DNA from: an uncultured Gammaproteobacteria bacterium
GTDB lineage: Bacteria; Pseudomonadota; Gammaproteobacteria; CAMYKB01
Direction of reading: 5' to 3'
DNA length: 64,000 nucleotides
NCBI GenBank assembly: GCA_947258875.1
Contig: CAMYKB010000006.1
Location: forward strand, 1-64,000
A program made the translations under genes and the position numbers. How positions within the stretch are numbered: the stretch's first letter is position 1; every line of letters starts with the position of its first letter. The notes under the pieces are model-generated. The model was not told where the DNA came from, did not search any database, and worked only from the letters and a program-made list of their open reading frames with translations. Below, one piece after another: positions 9,051-19,856 of this stretch.

Positions 9051-10973
9051 TCAAAGCTTGTCCTCGTGAATATTGACATCCGCCGCGGACTCTAGGCCTT
9101 GATAGGCCGCATCAAGTTCACGTGTGCCTATATATGCCGATTGTTGGGCGGTAACGGCAGTATCAGTATCCTGAGGGGCTGCATCGTTTATTTTCTGCAA
9201 AGCGATGACTGCGTAATCCCCATTCGCAAGCGATACACCAGCGTAACTTGCTTTTTCCGGCTGCGGTTTCTGTATCGTGAATACTTTTCTGACAATAGCG
9301 GCAGGGACATCCTGGCTTCCCCGTGCAACAGCGCTGACTGATTTCAATTCCCGGGAACCTGATGCTGTAAGTGATGCCATCATGGCGCCAGCTTGCAAGT
9401 CTTTCAGTAGCGCTCTTCCCTCTTCAAGGGCCTGCTGTCGTGTAACCTGTGCAGCCATAACATTACGAATCTGGTCCTTAACATCTTCCAGTGGCCTGGT
9501 AGTCGCTGGTTCGTGTGCTACCACCCGGACGACCAGTGCCCGGCCATCGGCGAGTTCGATCAGATCACTGTTACGCCCTTCGCCTAATACCTCTTCACCG
9601 AATGCTGCACTACGCACGCTTGTCTCAGATGCAATACCCTGACCAGTGGCACGCGTCAGCCAGTCTGTTGAATTTAATTTCAGTTCCAGGGCGTCAGCCA
9701 CCGGCTCAAGACTATCAGGTTGCTCATAGCTCAGGGTCAACAACTGCTGCGCCAGATCAGCATAGCGATCCTCAGCCAATTGCTGCTTTAGTTCCTGCTC
9801 TGCTTGTAGTCTGACCTCCTCAAATGGCTTTTGTACAGCCGGTTTGATGCCGGTAACCTGGATAATATGGAATCCGAAATCAGTTTCCACGGGCGCACTA
9901 ATCTGATCCTTGGCCAACGCAAACAAAGCGGCCTCGAAACGCGGACCCATGTCACCCGCCACGATTAAACCCAGGTCGCCACCATTCTGTGCAGAAATAC
10001 TGTCCGAGGAATACTGGCTTGCCAGGGCAGCAAAGTCCTCACCTGCATGCAGGCGCTTGACTAGCTCCTCGGCTTGTTGACGTAACTCGTCGATCTTTTT
10101 TTGCCGTTTGGCCTGATCATGCTCATCCGCTGCTTCTAGAGGGACCGCCAGTAAGATATGTCTGGCCTGACGTTGCTGGGGAATCATGAAACGATCAGCC
10201 TGCTGATCGTAATATTCCCTGACCGCCTCCTCATCGACAGAGACCGTGTCCACAAGGGCCTGCTGATTCAATTCAATATAAGCGAGCTTGACACGCTCCT
10301 GAGTCTGGAAACGGGCAGCATTTCGCTCATAATAGGTGGCGACTTCATCATCTGTTATTTGTGCCCGTGCAGCTTCCACATCCGCGCTCACGACAAAATA
10401 ACTGAAATCCCGTGTCTGATTTTTCAGGCGATTATAGTCACGCGCATAAGCAGCGGGTAGAAACGACGACTGACGAATCGCCGTATCGAACTGCGAAAGG
10501 CGAATTTCTTCGCGCAGCTGCGCTTCAAACTGGTTGCTCGAACGACGTTGCGACTGCAAGGCCTGCTGGTAGCGCGCCTTGTTAAAAACACCTTCTACCT
10601 GAAAAGCTGGAATAGTCTTGATTCGTTCGAACAAGGCTGCATTGCTGACCCGGTATCCGGCCTGATCCGCCTCTTGCCTCAACAACTCGTTACGTACCAG
10701 CCTTTGCAGCACGCTTTGCTTAATACTGGCATCGTTCAGTCCGCGGGCCTCAAGGTCATTCCCCAGCACGGATTGCAGATAACGCTTCTGCTGCTGGAAC
10801 TGGTTATTGAACTCACGCACCGTGATTTCAGTACCGCTGACCTCAGCAACCACGTCTTCCTTGCCACCCCCAAAGTATTCCTGAATACCCCATAGGGCAA
10901 AGGGAATACTGATCAAAAAAATGATGGCGTAGGCTACCCAGCCACTGGCCCGATCACGAATAGTTTGCAACAT
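9051..10973 (-). CDS. ppiD: Periplasmic folding chaperone / peptidyl-prolyl isomerase D
   Basis: PpiD is an inner-membrane-anchored chaperone at the Sec translocon exit. The 640-residue protein starts MLQTIRDRASGWVAYAIIFL, with a single membrane anchor at about 13-33, followed by a SurA-like N-terminal chaperone region (about 40-220), a parvulin domain (about 265-375: QARHILLAV, FAALASQYSSD, GGDLGLIVAGDM, FGFHIIQVTG) and a C-terminal chaperone region. Length and order match PpiD. It follows hupB and two tRNA genes, the usual place for ppiD. Confidence 0.95.
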   Translation of the reverse strand: MLQTIRDRASGWVAYAIIFLISIPFALWGIQEYFGGGKEDVVAEVSGTEITVREFNNQFQQQKRYLQSVLGNDLEARGLNDASIKQSVLQRLVRNELLRQEADQAGYRVSNAALFERIKTIPAFQVEGVFNKARYQQALQSQRRSSNQFEAQLREEIRLSQFDTAIRQSSFLPAAYARDYNRLKNQTRDFSYFVVSADVEAARAQITDDEVATYYERNAARFQTQERVKLAYIELNQQALVDTVSVDEEAVREYYDQQADRFMIPQQRQARHILLAVPLEAADEHDQAKRQKKIDELRQQAEELVKRLHAGEDFAALASQYSSDSISAQNGGDLGLIVAGDMGPRFEAALFALAKDQISAPVETDFGFHIIQVTGIKPAVQKPFEEVRLQAEQELKQQLAEDRYADLAQQLLTLSYEQPDSLEPVADALELKLNSTDWLTRATGQGIASETSVRSAAFGEEVLGEGRNSDLIELADGRALVVRVVAHEPATTRPLEDVKDQIRNVMAAQVTRQQALEEGRALLKDLQAGAMMASLTASGSRELKSVSAVARGSQDVPAAIVRKVFTIQKPQPEKASYAGVSLANGDYAVIALQKINDAAPQDTDTAVTAQQSAYIGTRELDAAYQGLESAADVNIHEDKL

Positions 10974-11025
10974 GATTTAATTTAGCCGCTTGATTATGTT
11001 ATCAGGGTAGTTCAACCGTACTCAA

Positions 11026-11056
11026 AAACAAAGGGGTGTCAAATGACACCCCTTTT
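11026..11056 (-). terminator. Rho-independent terminator after tRNA-Asp
   Basis: A perfect 12-bp stem (11030-11041 with 11044-11055) is followed, reading leftward, by a T-rich tail (TGTTTTTGAG). It ends the hupB-tRNA-Val-tRNA-Asp transcription unit before ppiD. The stem is strong enough to work in both directions. Confidence 0.85.
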
Positions 11057-11067
11057 GTCTCGAGAAA

Positions 11068-11144
11068 TGGCGGAGTGGACGGGACTCGAACCCGCGACCC
11101 CCGGCGTGACAGGCCGGTATTCTAACCAGCTGAACTACCACTCC
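11068..11144 (-). tRNA. tRNA-Asp (anticodon GTC)
   Basis: The reverse complement folds as a 77-nt cloverleaf with a GGAGTGG/CCACTCC acceptor stem, the loop sequence CTGTCAC holding anticodon GTC, GGTTCGAGTCC in the T arm and an encoded CCA end. Confidence 0.97.
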
Positions 11145-11158
11145 TGATAGTAACTCGA

Positions 11159-11234
11159 TGGTGGGTGCTGAGGGGATCGAACCCCCGACATTCGCCTTGT
11201 AAGGGCGACGCTCTACCAGCTGAGCTAAGCACCC
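11159..11234 (-). tRNA. tRNA-Val (anticodon TAC)
   Basis: The reverse complement folds as a 76-nt cloverleaf with a GGGTGCT/AGCACCC acceptor stem, anticodon loop CTTACAA (TAC), GGTTCGATCCC in the T arm and an encoded CCA. It begins only 22 bp after the hupB stop, so it may be processed from a hupB transcript. Confidence 0.97.
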
Positions 11235-11256
11235 CTGACGTACCCGAAAGCGCGCG

Positions 11257-11529
11257 CTAGTTTACGGCATCCTTAAGTGCTTTACCAGCCTTGAAACTGG
11301 GCGCCTTACTCGCCTTGATTTCAATAGCTTCGCCGGTACGCGGGTTACGCCCGGTACGTGCGCTGCGATCACGCACTAGGAAAGTACCGAAGCCAACCAG
11401 CGAAACCTGGTCGTCGGCTTTGAGCGCAGCAGTGATTGCGTCGAAGACTGCATCAACGGCCCTGCCAGCAGATGCCTTGGACAAGTCTGCCGCATCAGCA
11501 ACGGCATCGGTCAGTTCTGACTTATTCAT
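11257..11529 (-). CDS. hupB: DNA-binding protein HU-beta
   Basis: The 90-residue histone-like protein bends and compacts DNA. It starts [18 protein letters not shown], has the beta-arm segment [22 protein letters not shown] with the intercalating Pro, and ends KALKDAVN. Position downstream of lon is the usual one for hupB. A separate transcription unit is likely, because a terminator lies between lon and hupB. Confidence 0.97.
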   Translation of the reverse strand: MNKSELTDAVADAADLSKASAGRAVDAVFDAITAALKADDQVSLVGFGTFLVRDRSARTGRNPRTGEAIEIKASKAPSFKAGKALKDAVN

Positions 11530-11562
11530 TTTTGTAGTTCCCCTAGGTGTTCGGTTTAGGAT

Positions 11563-11593
11563 AAAAAACGCCTCAGGAATGTTGCCCGAGGCC
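11563..11593 (-). terminator. Rho-independent terminator between lon and hupB
   Basis: Reading leftward, GCCTC (11588-11592) pairs with GAGGC (11570-11574) and a GTTTTTT tail follows. It lies about 150 bp beyond the lon stop and just ahead of hupB, so it ends the lon transcript; part of the loop could extend the stem. Confidence 0.75.
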
Positions 11594-11741
11594 GATTGTC
11601 TTGCTTGTGCAAAATGCGGATATGAATTCCGGTAGCTTCATTGATAACGCCGAGGAAGGCCGCATCCCTGAGAACGGCCCATCCCAATGGCAGAGTTCAT
11701 ACTTTATACCAAGCGGCTTTCAAAACTGTCAACAGAGGATA

Positions 11742-14183
11742 TCAATGATGGTGAATGCGTCCACCTTTTTTTTCTTGCTGCTTGGATTCATTTTGTTGGA
11801 CCGCCTCCACACCACCATCACCCGGAAGCGGCTTGGGCGCTTTACTTAGCGCGATCTCAAGCACCTCATCAATCCAGCGAACCGGCCGAATATCAAGCTT
11901 CTGCTTGATGTTCTTCGGAATCTCCGTGAGGTCTTTCTCGTTATCCTCAGGAATGAGCACAGTGGAAATACCGCCGCGATGCGCTGCCAGGAGTTTCTCC
12001 TTTAACCCACCGATCGGCAAAACCTCGCCTCGTAAGGTGATCTCACCGGTCATGGCAACATCCGCTTTGACCGGTATCTTGGTGATTGCAGAGACCAGGG
12101 CGGTACACATACCGATACCGGCACTTGGCCCGTCTTTCGGAGTTGCACCCTCGGGCACATGGACATGGATATCATGATTATCGAAAAAGTCATCGGTAAT
12201 CCCTAATATACGCGCCCGGCTGCGCACTACTGTACGTGCTGCAGAGATCGATTCCTGCATCACATCTCCAAGTTTACCGGTGTGCTGGAATTTACCCTTA
12301 CCTGCCACCACCGCCGCTTCAATCGTCAACAGTTCACCGCCGACTTCTGTCCAGGCAAGACCTGTTACCTGGCCTATCTGATCATTCTCTTCTGCAAGAC
12401 CATAGCGGAAGCGCCGCACACCCAGATACTTTTCAAGATTTCGGGGCGTTACAGCAACCACCTTCTCACTGGGTTTGAGCACCAGTGCTTTGACCACCTT
12501 GCGGCAAATTTTGGAGATTTCACGCTCCAGGTTACGCACACCAGCTTCACGGGTGTAGTAACGAACGATATCCCGTATAGCGGCCTCGCTTACATTCAGC
12601 TCGTCCTCTTTGATGCCATTACTCTTGAGTTGCTTGGGCAACAAATATCGCAATGCAATATTGGTTTTTTCGTCTTCGGTATAACCCGGTATGCGGATGA
12701 CTTCCATGCGATCAAGCAAGGGACCGGGGATATTCATGCTGTTGGATGTGGCGACAAACATGACATCCGACAAATCGAAGTCAACTTCGAGATAATGATC
12801 ACCAAAGGTGTGATTCTGTTCAGGATCCAGCACCTCGAGCAAGGCAGACGCCGGGTCACCACGAAAATCCTGCGCCATCTTGTCAATTTCATCAAGTAGG
12901 AACAATGGGTTACGTGTACCTATCTTGGACAGGTTCTGGATAAGCTTGCCTGGCAATGAACCGATATAAGTACGGCGGTGACCACGAATCTCAGCCTCGT
13001 CGCGAACTCCGCCCAGTGACATGCGGGTGAATTTACGTCCGGTAGCACGGGCAATCGAACGCCCAAGTGACGTTTTACCTACACCCGGGGGGCCAACCAG
13101 ACACAGGATCGGGCCTTTGAGTTTTTTTACACGTTGCTGCACAGCAAGGTATTCAAGGATACGTTCCTTGACCTTGTCCAGACCATAGTGATCCTCTTCG
13201 AGCACGGTTTCAGCGGCGGCCAGATCACGGCGAACCTTGGAACGCTTCTTCCAGGGCACGTTGACCAGCCAGTCAATATAATTGCGCACCACTGTGGCCT
13301 CGGCCGACATAGGTGACATCATTTTAAGTTTATTCAGTTCTGAGGTGGCCTTTTCATTGGCTTCCTTGCTCATCCCCGCTTCTTCAATTTTCTGCGCGAG
13401 TTCTTCCACCTCATTAGGGGCCTCTTCCATTTCGCCCAGTTCCTTCTGAATCGCCTTCATCTGCTCATTCAGATAGTATTCGCGCTGACTCTTTTCCATC
13501 TGCTGCTTAACGCGACCCCGGATACGCTTTTCGATTTGCAGCACATCGAGCTCACCTTCAATCATGCTCATGAGGTGTTCAAGCCGCTCACGCACGTCCT
13601 CTATCTCAAGTACTTTTTGTTTCTCATCAAGCTTCAGCGACATATGAGCTGCAATGGTATCGGCAAGGCGTGCAGGTTCATCGATGCCAGCAAGCGAAGT
13701 CAGCACCTCTGGCGGAACCTTTTTATTGAGCTTGACGTATTGATCAAACAGGTTCATTACCGAACGGCCCAGCACTTCCAACTCACGGTCATCGGCGCTT
13801 TGTTCGGCATTCAGCACATTGATCTGCGCAGTAAAATACTCTTCCTTTTCAAAGTAATGCACGACACGGGCACGTTCGGCGCCTTCAACCAGCACCTTAA
13901 TGGTCCCGTCAGGCAGTTTCAGCAGCTGCAATATGGTCGAGAGTGTGCCGATGCGATGAATCTCATCCACCGCAGGCTCATCGACTTCTGCACTTTGCTG
14001 TGCAACCAACAGGATTTGCTTATTGCTGGACATCGCAGCGTCGAGGGCCTTGATTGATTTTTCACGACCGACAAACAGTGGAATGACCATATGCGGATAA
14101 ACGACAACATCCCGCAACGGCAGTACCGGCAACACCTGCATTGGTTCGTCAATTGCCTCGCTTAAATTTTCGTCTTTAGCCAT
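11742..14183 (-). CDS. lon: ATP-dependent protease Lon
   Basis: The 813-residue Lon has a LON substrate-binding domain (about 15-215), a coiled-coil linker, an AAA+ module with Walker [12 protein letters not shown] and Walker [11 protein letters not shown], and the Ser-Lys protease domain with [11 protein letters not shown] (catalytic Ser) and [10 protein letters not shown] (catalytic Lys). It degrades misfolded and regulatory proteins in the cytoplasm. The ATG at 14183 is preferred over a TTG at 14198, because TTGAGG lies about 9 bp upstream. The C-terminus carries a natural HHH end. A sigma-32 promoter lies upstream. Confidence 0.97.
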   Translation of the reverse strand: MAKDENLSEAIDEPMQVLPVLPLRDVVVYPHMVIPLFVGREKSIKALDAAMSSNKQILLVAQQSAEVDEPAVDEIHRIGTLSTILQLLKLPDGTIKVLVEGAERARVVHYFEKEEYFTAQINVLNAEQSADDRELEVLGRSVMNLFDQYVKLNKKVPPEVLTSLAGIDEPARLADTIAAHMSLKLDEKQKVLEIEDVRERLEHLMSMIEGELDVLQIEKRIRGRVKQQMEKSQREYYLNEQMKAIQKELGEMEEAPNEVEELAQKIEEAGMSKEANEKATSELNKLKMMSPMSAEATVVRNYIDWLVNVPWKKRSKVRRDLAAAETVLEEDHYGLDKVKERILEYLAVQQRVKKLKGPILCLVGPPGVGKTSLGRSIARATGRKFTRMSLGGVRDEAEIRGHRRTYIGSLPGKLIQNLSKIGTRNPLFLLDEIDKMAQDFRGDPASALLEVLDPEQNHTFGDHYLEVDFDLSDVMFVATSNSMNIPGPLLDRMEVIRIPGYTEDEKTNIALRYLLPKQLKSNGIKEDELNVSEAAIRDIVRYYTREAGVRNLEREISKICRKVVKALVLKPSEKVVAVTPRNLEKYLGVRRFRYGLAEENDQIGQVTGLAWTEVGGELLTIEAAVVAGKGKFQHTGKLGDVMQESISAARTVVRSRARILGITDDFFDNHDIHVHVPEGATPKDGPSAGIGMCTALVSAITKIPVKADVAMTGEITLRGEVLPIGGLKEKLLAAHRGGISTVLIPEDNEKDLTEIPKNIKQKLDIRPVRWIDEVLEIALSKAPKPLPGDGGVEAVQQNESKQQEKKGGRIHHH

Positions 14184-14258
14184 CCTGGGATACCTCAAAT
14201 ATATAATCGATATGGAGCGCTGTTGCTGCGAGCGGGTCCAGGTAAGTCATCAACTCCC

Positions 14259-14288
14259 TAGATGGGGGGTGGAATATGCGGTTTCAAG
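14259..14288 (-). promoter_or_regulatory. Sigma-32 (heat-shock) promoter of lon
   Basis: On the reverse strand CTTGAAA (14288-14282) is followed after exactly 14 bp by CCCCATCTA (14267-14259), which matches the RpoH consensus CTTGAAA-N14-CCCCATNT. It points at lon, about 75 bp from the start codon, in the clpX-lon gap. Confidence 0.85.
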
Positions 14289-14334
14289 GCATCCGCAAAC
14301 TAAACATCATGCAAACGGCAAAACAGATGCAGCA

Positions 14335-15618
14335 TCAATCTGATGCGGCTTTATCCAATTCTGACCCTTCATATATCAGATAAGGCTTGGCATCGCCCTT
14401 GATGACCGCCTCGTCAACGACCACCTTGGTCACATTTTCAGCGGAAGGCAGGTCATACATGGTGTCAAGCAGCACTGTTTCCATAATGGTGCGTAGCCCG
14501 CGCGCGCCAGTCTTGCGTTCCATGGCCTTTAGCGCAACCGCCGACAAGGCATTATCGCGGAACTCCAGTTCAGTACCTTCCATATCGAACAGCTTGCGGT
14601 ACTGCTTGGTGATAGCATTCTTGGGTTCGGTGAGAATACGCACCAGGGCTTCCTCATCCAGCTCTTCCAGAGTCGCCACCACCGGCAGGCGGCCTACGAA
14701 TTCAGGAATCAGTCCATAATGAATCAGGTCTTCGGGTTCGACACCAACCAGTACCTCACCCAATGAAGCGCTGTTTTCCTTGCTGCGCACTTCGGCGGAG
14801 AAACCAATACCACCTTTTTCAGTGCGGTCGCGAATCACTTTATCGAGGCCGGCAAAAGCACCGCCACAAATAAACAGGATATTACCCGTATCGACCTGCA
14901 GGAATTCCTGCTGTGGGTGCTTACGTCCACCCTGAGGCGGTACAGATGCCACCGTACCTTCAATCAGTTTGAGCAGGGCCTGTTGCACGCCCTCACCTGA
15001 CACATCACGCGTAATCGAGGGGTTATCCGATTTACGGGAAATCTTGTCGATCTCATCGATATACACAATACCCGTTTGCGCCTTCTCGACATCGTAATCA
15101 CATTTTTGTAGCAATTTCTGGATAATATTTTCGACATCCTCACCCACATAACCTGCTTCGGTGAGAGTAGTGGCATCGGCAATAGTGAAGGGCACGTTCA
15201 ACAAACGCGCTAGGGTTTCCGCCAACAACGTCTTGCCGGATCCGGTTGGACCAATTAGCAGGATATTGCTCTTGGCCAATTCAATATCATTTTTGCCGGC
15301 CTTTACATCGAGCCGCTTGTAGTGATTGTAGACAGCCACCGAAAGCACCTTTTTGGCACGCTCCTGGCCGATCACATACTCGTCGAGAATGGACTTGATT
15401 TCGTGCGGCTTGGGCAGCTTATTGCCAGCAGTCGGGGACTGCTCCTGCATCTCCTCACGGATAATATCGTTACAGAGTTCAACGCATTCATCGCAGATGA
15501 ACACGGAGGGACCAGCAATCAGTTTGCGCACCTCGTGCTGGCTCTTGCCACAGAATGAACAGTACAGCAGCTTGCCCTTGTCTGTATCCGTATCCTGGGT
15601 GTGATTATCGTCGCTCAT
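14335..15618 (-). CDS. clpX: ClpXP ATPase/unfoldase subunit
   Basis: ClpX unfolds tagged proteins and feeds them to ClpP. The 427-residue protein has the zinc-binding domain ([22 protein letters not shown]), Walker [16 protein letters not shown], Walker [12 protein letters not shown], pore-loop region and the GIGF loop that docks on ClpP. The ATG at 15618 has AGAGGG 6 bp upstream and is preferred over the upstream in-frame start at 15651. It follows clpP in the same direction with a gap of about 200 bp that might hold its own promoter. Confidence 0.97.
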   Translation of the reverse strand: MSDDNHTQDTDTDKGKLLYCSFCGKSQHEVRKLIAGPSVFICDECVELCNDIIREEMQEQSPTAGNKLPKPHEIKSILDEYVIGQERAKKVLSVAVYNHYKRLDVKAGKNDIELAKSNILLIGPTGSGKTLLAETLARLLNVPFTIADATTLTEAGYVGEDVENIIQKLLQKCDYDVEKAQTGIVYIDEIDKISRKSDNPSITRDVSGEGVQQALLKLIEGTVASVPPQGGRKHPQQEFLQVDTGNILFICGGAFAGLDKVIRDRTEKGGIGFSAEVRSKENSASLGEVLVGVEPEDLIHYGLIPEFVGRLPVVATLEELDEEALVRILTEPKNAITKQYRKLFDMEGTELEFRDNALSAVALKAMERKTGARGLRTIMETVLLDTMYDLPSAENVTKVVVDEAVIKGDAKPYLIYEGSELDKAASD

Positions 15619-15817
15619 GGCAACCCTCTCAATGTAACATAATTCACACATTGCCCGTTTTGATGGCCTGATGCAAGCCGTTCGGGGCTGCAGCTATCTC
15701 TATGCCTGACAATTCGACTATCCGGCCGGATAAAAGGTTGTTTCGTAATCAATTTCCTGGAATCTCCCGAGGAATATAAGATGATAACCCCTCAATCAGC
15801 ACCTGGATTAATCCCCG

Positions 15818-16465
15818 TCACGAAGCTGTAACGGCTTCCCGTTCCGACAGCACTTTGTCGATCAAGCCATAGGCTGCCGCTTCTTCACCGCCCATGAAGT
15901 TGTCACGTTCAGTGTCTTCGGCGATCCTCTCCACAGGTTGCCCGGAATGCCTGGCCAGGATTGCATTCAGCTCTTCACGGATCTTGAGGATTTCCCGTGC
16001 ATGGATATCAATATCCGAAGCCTGGCCCTGGAAGCCACCCAGGGGTTGATGGATCATTACGCGTGAGTGTGGCAGCGCATAGCGCTTACCGGTAGTGCCA
16101 CCGGCCAGTAACAACGCTCCCATGCTGGCTGCCTGACCGATACAAAGGGTATTGATATCAGGTTTTACAAACTGCATGGTGTCGTAGATCGCCATACCTG
16201 AAGTCACAGCACCGCCCGGTGAATTGATGTAGATGGAAATATCCTTATCCGGGTTTTCGGACTCAAGAAACAATAACTGTGCCACCACCAGATTGGCCAT
16301 GTAATCCTCAATGGGGCCGACAATAAAAATCACCCGTTCTTTCAGTAACCTTGAATAGATGTCGTATGCACGTTCACCACGTGCGGTTTGCTCAACCACC
16401 ATGGGCACCAGATTAAGCGCCTGGGCCTCCTGTGCACCTTTACTGTAACTACTGTGATTCATCAT
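15818..16465 (-). CDS. clpP: ClpP serine protease subunit
   Basis: The 215-residue ClpP forms the tetradecameric barrel of ClpXP. The catalytic Ser is in IGQAASMGA, the His in MIHQPLGG and the Asp in [10 protein letters not shown] short propeptide is expected to be removed. The ATG at 16465 shares its first base with the tig stop codon (TGATG) and has GGAG 5 bp upstream, so translation is coupled to tig. Confidence 0.97.
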   Translation of the reverse strand: MMNHSSYSKGAQEAQALNLVPMVVEQTARGERAYDIYSRLLKERVIFIVGPIEDYMANLVVAQLLFLESENPDKDISIYINSPGGAVTSGMAIYDTMQFVKPDINTLCIGQAASMGALLLAGGTTGKRYALPHSRVMIHQPLGGFQGQASDIDIHAREILKIREELNAILARHSGQPVERIAEDTERDNFMGGEEAAAYGLIDKVLSEREAVTAS

Positions 16466-17766
16466 CAACTCTCCGTCTTGACAGGATTAACCAGTTCATC
16501 GAAACTCATTTTATCTTCTGTAACCGCACCATTCGCCATCACCCAGTCAACTACTTGTTGTTCCAGCACCATACCTTCGAGATTCGACTTTGCCTGCGGG
16601 TTGTTGCGGTAGTAATCAATAACCTGTTGAGGATCCTGATAACTGGCAGCCATCGAGTTTAACATTTCCTCGACCTTGGCCTGATCAACCTTAATATCAT
16701 GCTGCTTGATGATCTCACCGATTATTAGACCCAGTTTCACACGCCGTTCCGCCTCATCCTTAAAGAGATCATCAGGCAAGCCGGTAGTCGTCGGCTGTTG
16801 CAAATTGGACTTCATCTGCTCACGCAGGGCATCCATCTCTTGCTTGATCAACGCCTGCGGCAACTCCAACTCGTGCAATTCACGCAAACCATCCATCGCC
16901 TGCTCTTTTACTTTGGCCTGAATCTTCTGCTGAAGTTCACGCTGCATGCTTTCGCCGACTTCCTGTCGCAGTGTTTCGATATTCCCATCCGCGACACCCA
17001 GTTTCATGGCAAATTCAGCATCCACCTCCGGGAGTACAGATTCTGATACCGATTTCACCTGCACTGTGAAGGTGGCCTGTTTGCCTGCCATGGGCTGGTG
17101 ATGATAATCCTCGGGGAAGGTCACCGTGAAGGTCTTTTCTTCACCAGCCTTGAGGCCTAACAGCGCCTCTTCAAAACCTGCGATCATGCGGCCCTGACCC
17201 AGCTCAACTTCACTATTCTCTCCCTTGCCACCCTCGAAGACTTCACCATCGATACGGCCTTCAAAATCGATCACGATCTGATCACCCTCGCTGGACTCGC
17301 GCTCCACTGGCTGCCAGGTCTTATTCTGCGTACGCAGGGTCTCAAGCATCTTGTCAATATCGGCAGCGGTGACGTCTGCTGTAGGTTTTTTTATTTCTAA
17401 TTTAGTGATGTCCGCCACCTGAAATTCGGGATACACATCGAAACTGGCTGTGAACTCCAGAGCGGCACCTTCATCTGTGTTGCTGGAGTCAATGGCTGGA
17501 TTCCCCGCTGGACGTAATTTTTCCTTACCCAGCGCCTCATAGAAACTCGATTGCAGGACATCACCTATAACCTCGTCGCGCACACTCTTGCCATAGCGCT
17601 GTTTGACGACCTTGAACGGCACCTTGCCAGGACGAAACCCTGAAATCCTCACCTTGCCCGTCATCGACCTGAGGCGTTTTTCAACCTCACCGTCAATCTT
17701 CTCGGCGGGCACCTGTACCGTCATCTTGCGACCCAGGGTGCTGGTGGATTCAACTGATACTTGCAT
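16465..17766 (-). CDS. tig: Trigger factor
   Basis: Trigger factor is the ribosome-bound chaperone and peptidyl-prolyl isomerase. The 433-residue protein shows the ribosome-docking signature ([12 protein letters not shown]), the FKBP-type domain at about 150-245 ([40 protein letters not shown]) and a long helical C-terminal chaperone domain. It heads the tig-clpP-clpX order shared by most gammaproteobacteria. Confidence 0.97.
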   Translation of the reverse strand: MQVSVESTSTLGRKMTVQVPAEKIDGEVEKRLRSMTGKVRISGFRPGKVPFKVVKQRYGKSVRDEVIGDVLQSSFYEALGKEKLRPAGNPAIDSSNTDEGAALEFTASFDVYPEFQVADITKLEIKKPTADVTAADIDKMLETLRTQNKTWQPVERESSEGDQIVIDFEGRIDGEVFEGGKGENSEVELGQGRMIAGFEEALLGLKAGEEKTFTVTFPEDYHHQPMAGKQATFTVQVKSVSESVLPEVDAEFAMKLGVADGNIETLRQEVGESMQRELQQKIQAKVKEQAMDGLRELHELELPQALIKQEMDALREQMKSNLQQPTTTGLPDDLFKDEAERRVKLGLIIGEIIKQHDIKVDQAKVEEMLNSMAASYQDPQQVIDYYRNNPQAKSNLEGMVLEQQVVDWVMANGAVTEDKMSFDELVNPVKTES

Positions 17767-17842
17767 CTCGAAAAAACCTCATGGAATCAATTATGAAGGG
17801 TGGATAAAGCAAATCTGACCCGGGCCTAGTGACCTACTATAT

Positions 17843-17928
<86 letters not shown>

Positions 17929-18055
17929 TTATTTGTTAATGACTTGCAGCCTATCATAGGCCTGCCTCTGGCCCCGACCTCTGCAGCCCAGTACCAACGA
18001 ATACCCCTATCAGGCCGCGATTATAGCACCCGCTCGGGATTCAGCGCCGCATCTA

Positions 18056-18085
18056 ACAAAAAGCCCAGCACTGCCGGCTGGGCTT
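18056..18085 (-). terminator. Rho-independent terminator after tRNA-Lys
   Basis: Reading leftward, GCCCAGC (18083-18077) pairs with GCTGGGC (18069-18063), followed by TTTTTG. It lies directly downstream of tRNA-Lys and separates it from tRNA-Leu. Confidence 0.85.
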
Positions 18086-18089
18086 GTGT

Positions 18090-18165
<76 letters not shown>

Positions 18166-18170
18166 CTGAG

Positions 18171-18220
18171 TAAGCCAATCCAAAATATGATACACCTTTA
18201 TCATGTTTTGGATTGGCTTA
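18171..18220. repeat. 22-bp-arm inverted repeat abutting tRNA-Lys
   Basis: The arms 18171-18192 and 18199-18220 are complementary at 21 of 22 positions, with a 6-nt loop (CACCTT). The repeat occupies positions about -6 to -55 relative to the 5' end of tRNA-Lys. Neither side has a T-run, so it is not a standard terminator. It could be a leader hairpin processed from the tRNA precursor or a small palindromic insertion. Confidence 0.8.
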
Positions 18221-18420
18221 GGAAAATCAAGCAAACTAAAAAAACGATGAAATTTCAGCATTATTTTTTTCGTTTGTTTGAAAAGCTAGCCATGCCTGGT
18301 GCAACACCCAGGACATGACTACTCGCTGCCTCATGCTTAAATTATCCAGGCATCTTCGATAGCAGCGCTTTAGAAATTATACCTGACAACGCATCATCAA
18401 AGGCCGAACAGGCATTAAAA

Positions 18421-18497
18421 TGGGGTGGCTGATGGGGCTCGAACCCACGACCACCGGAATCACAATCCGGGGCTCTACCAACTGAGCTACAGCCACC
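18421..18497 (-). tRNA. tRNA-His (anticodon GTG)
   Basis: The reverse complement is a 77-nt cloverleaf including the extra G(-1) specific to tRNA-His (GGTGGCTG), anticodon loop TTGTGAT (GTG), GGTTCGAGCCC in the T arm and an encoded CCA. Confidence 0.96.
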
Positions 18498-18576
18498 ATA
18501 AAACTCTTTATCAAGGACCTCCAGGACCCCTGACGGGAATGGATGTTAATCTCGCTATTATACTTGCAAAAATACG

Positions 18577-18653
18577 TGGCGCGCCCGGCAGGATTCGAAC
18601 CTGCGACCCTCGGCTTAGAAGGCCGATGCTCTATCCAACTGAGCTACGGGCGC
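18577..18653 (-). tRNA. tRNA-Arg (anticodon TCT)
   Basis: The reverse complement is a 77-nt cloverleaf with a GCGCCCG/CGGGCGC acceptor stem, anticodon loop CTTCTAA (TCT), GGTTCGAATCC in the T arm and an encoded CCA. Confidence 0.96.
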
Positions 18654-18748
18654 AGATGAAACCCGGACTATGCCTAATTTCCATGCATATCGCCATTATA
18701 GCGGCTATATGCACACTCATAGCATCCATGATTGATGCGATAGTGATT

Positions 18749-18825
18749 TGGTCGGGGCAGAGGGATTCGAACCCCCGACCCCCTGCTCCCAAAGCAGGTG
18801 CGCTACCAGCCTGCGCTATGCCCCG
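18749..18825 (-). tRNA. tRNA-Pro (anticodon TGG)
   Basis: The reverse complement is a 77-nt cloverleaf with a CGGGGCA/TGCCCCG acceptor stem, anticodon loop TTTGGGA (TGG), GGTTCGAATCC in the T arm and an encoded CCA. It is the first gene of the leftward Pro-Arg-His-Lys-Leu tRNA series. Confidence 0.96.
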
Positions 18826-18998
18826 AAATTCACCCCTGCACCCGCCAAGACTGCGTCATCAACGGGCTCTTCACAAGGCGGGCAATAATACGCGTAGCCA
18901 CCCCCAATCTCAAGCATTTACAGGGCGTTATACCTTGAGCACATTGTAAAGCACGTGCGACAATGCGCCTCCAAAAATCAATAAAGACACTTTTTTGC

Positions 18999-19853
18999 AT
19001 GACTGCCCAGATAATCGATGGCAAGGCCATCGCCGCCGATATCCGTAAACAGGTCCAACAGCAGGTCGCAAAACGTGTTGCAAACGGGCTTCGTCCGCCA
19101 GGGCTGGCGGTGGTACTGGTTGGTGTTGATCCCGCCTCAAAGGTCTATGTGAAAAATAAACGCAAGGCCTGTGGAGAGGTCGGCCTGGTTTCGCGTTCCT
19201 ACGATCTGGAAACCACGACCTCACAACAACAACTGCTCGACCTCATCGACGAATTAAACCAGGACCCAGAGATCGACGGCATCCTGGTGCAACTACCCTT
19301 GCCCGAGCATATCGACGACGAAACCGTTATTGATCGTATCGACACCACCAAGGACGTCGACGGCTTCCACCCTTATAATGTCGGTCGACTGGCATTACGC
19401 TCGCCGACCCTACGCCCCTGTACTCCACATGGCATCATCCAGTTACTCGACAGCATCGGCGAAAAATACAAAGGTCGTGACGCCGTCATCATTGGCGCCT
19501 CCAACATCGTCGGCCGCCCCATGGCACTGGAACTCATGCTGGCCGGCGCTACCGTTACGGTCTGCCATCGCTTCACCAATGATATAGCCGAACACATCGC
19601 CCGTGCCGACATCCTCGTCGTCGCGGTTGGTAAACCCGGGATCGTCAAAGGCGAATGGGTTAAACCCGGCGCCACGGTTATCGATGTCGGCATCAACCGT
19701 CTCGACAGCGGCAAACTGACCGGCGACATCGAATTCGAACCCGCCGCCGAGCGTGCCGCATTTATTACCCCAGTGCCCGGTGGCGTCGGGCCGATGACTG
19801 TAGCGATGTTAATGAAAAACACCTTACAGGCTTGCGAGGAGTATCATTCCTGA
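18999..19853 (+). CDS. folD: Bifunctional methylene-THF dehydrogenase / cyclohydrolase
   Basis: FolD interconverts 5,10-methylene-THF and 10-formyl-THF using NADP. The 284-residue protein shows [15 protein letters not shown] with the catalytic Lys, [14 protein letters not shown], the nucleotide-binding [16 protein letters not shown], and the C-terminal [16 protein letters not shown]. Starting at ATG 18999 ([12 protein letters not shown]) matches the family N-terminus; the in-frame start at 18963 would add 12 atypical residues. Divergent from the tRNA cluster. Confidence 0.96.
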   Translation: MTAQIIDGKAIAADIRKQVQQQVAKRVANGLRPPGLAVVLVGVDPASKVYVKNKRKACGEVGLVSRSYDLETTTSQQQLLDLIDELNQDPEIDGILVQLPLPEHIDDETVIDRIDTTKDVDGFHPYNVGRLALRSPTLRPCTPHGIIQLLDSIGEKYKGRDAVIIGASNIVGRPMALELMLAGATVTVCHRFTNDIAEHIARADILVVAVGKPGIVKGEWVKPGATVIDVGINRLDSGKLTGDIEFEPAAERAAFITPVPGGVGPMTVAMLMKNTLQACEEYHS

Positions 19854-19856
19854 GCC

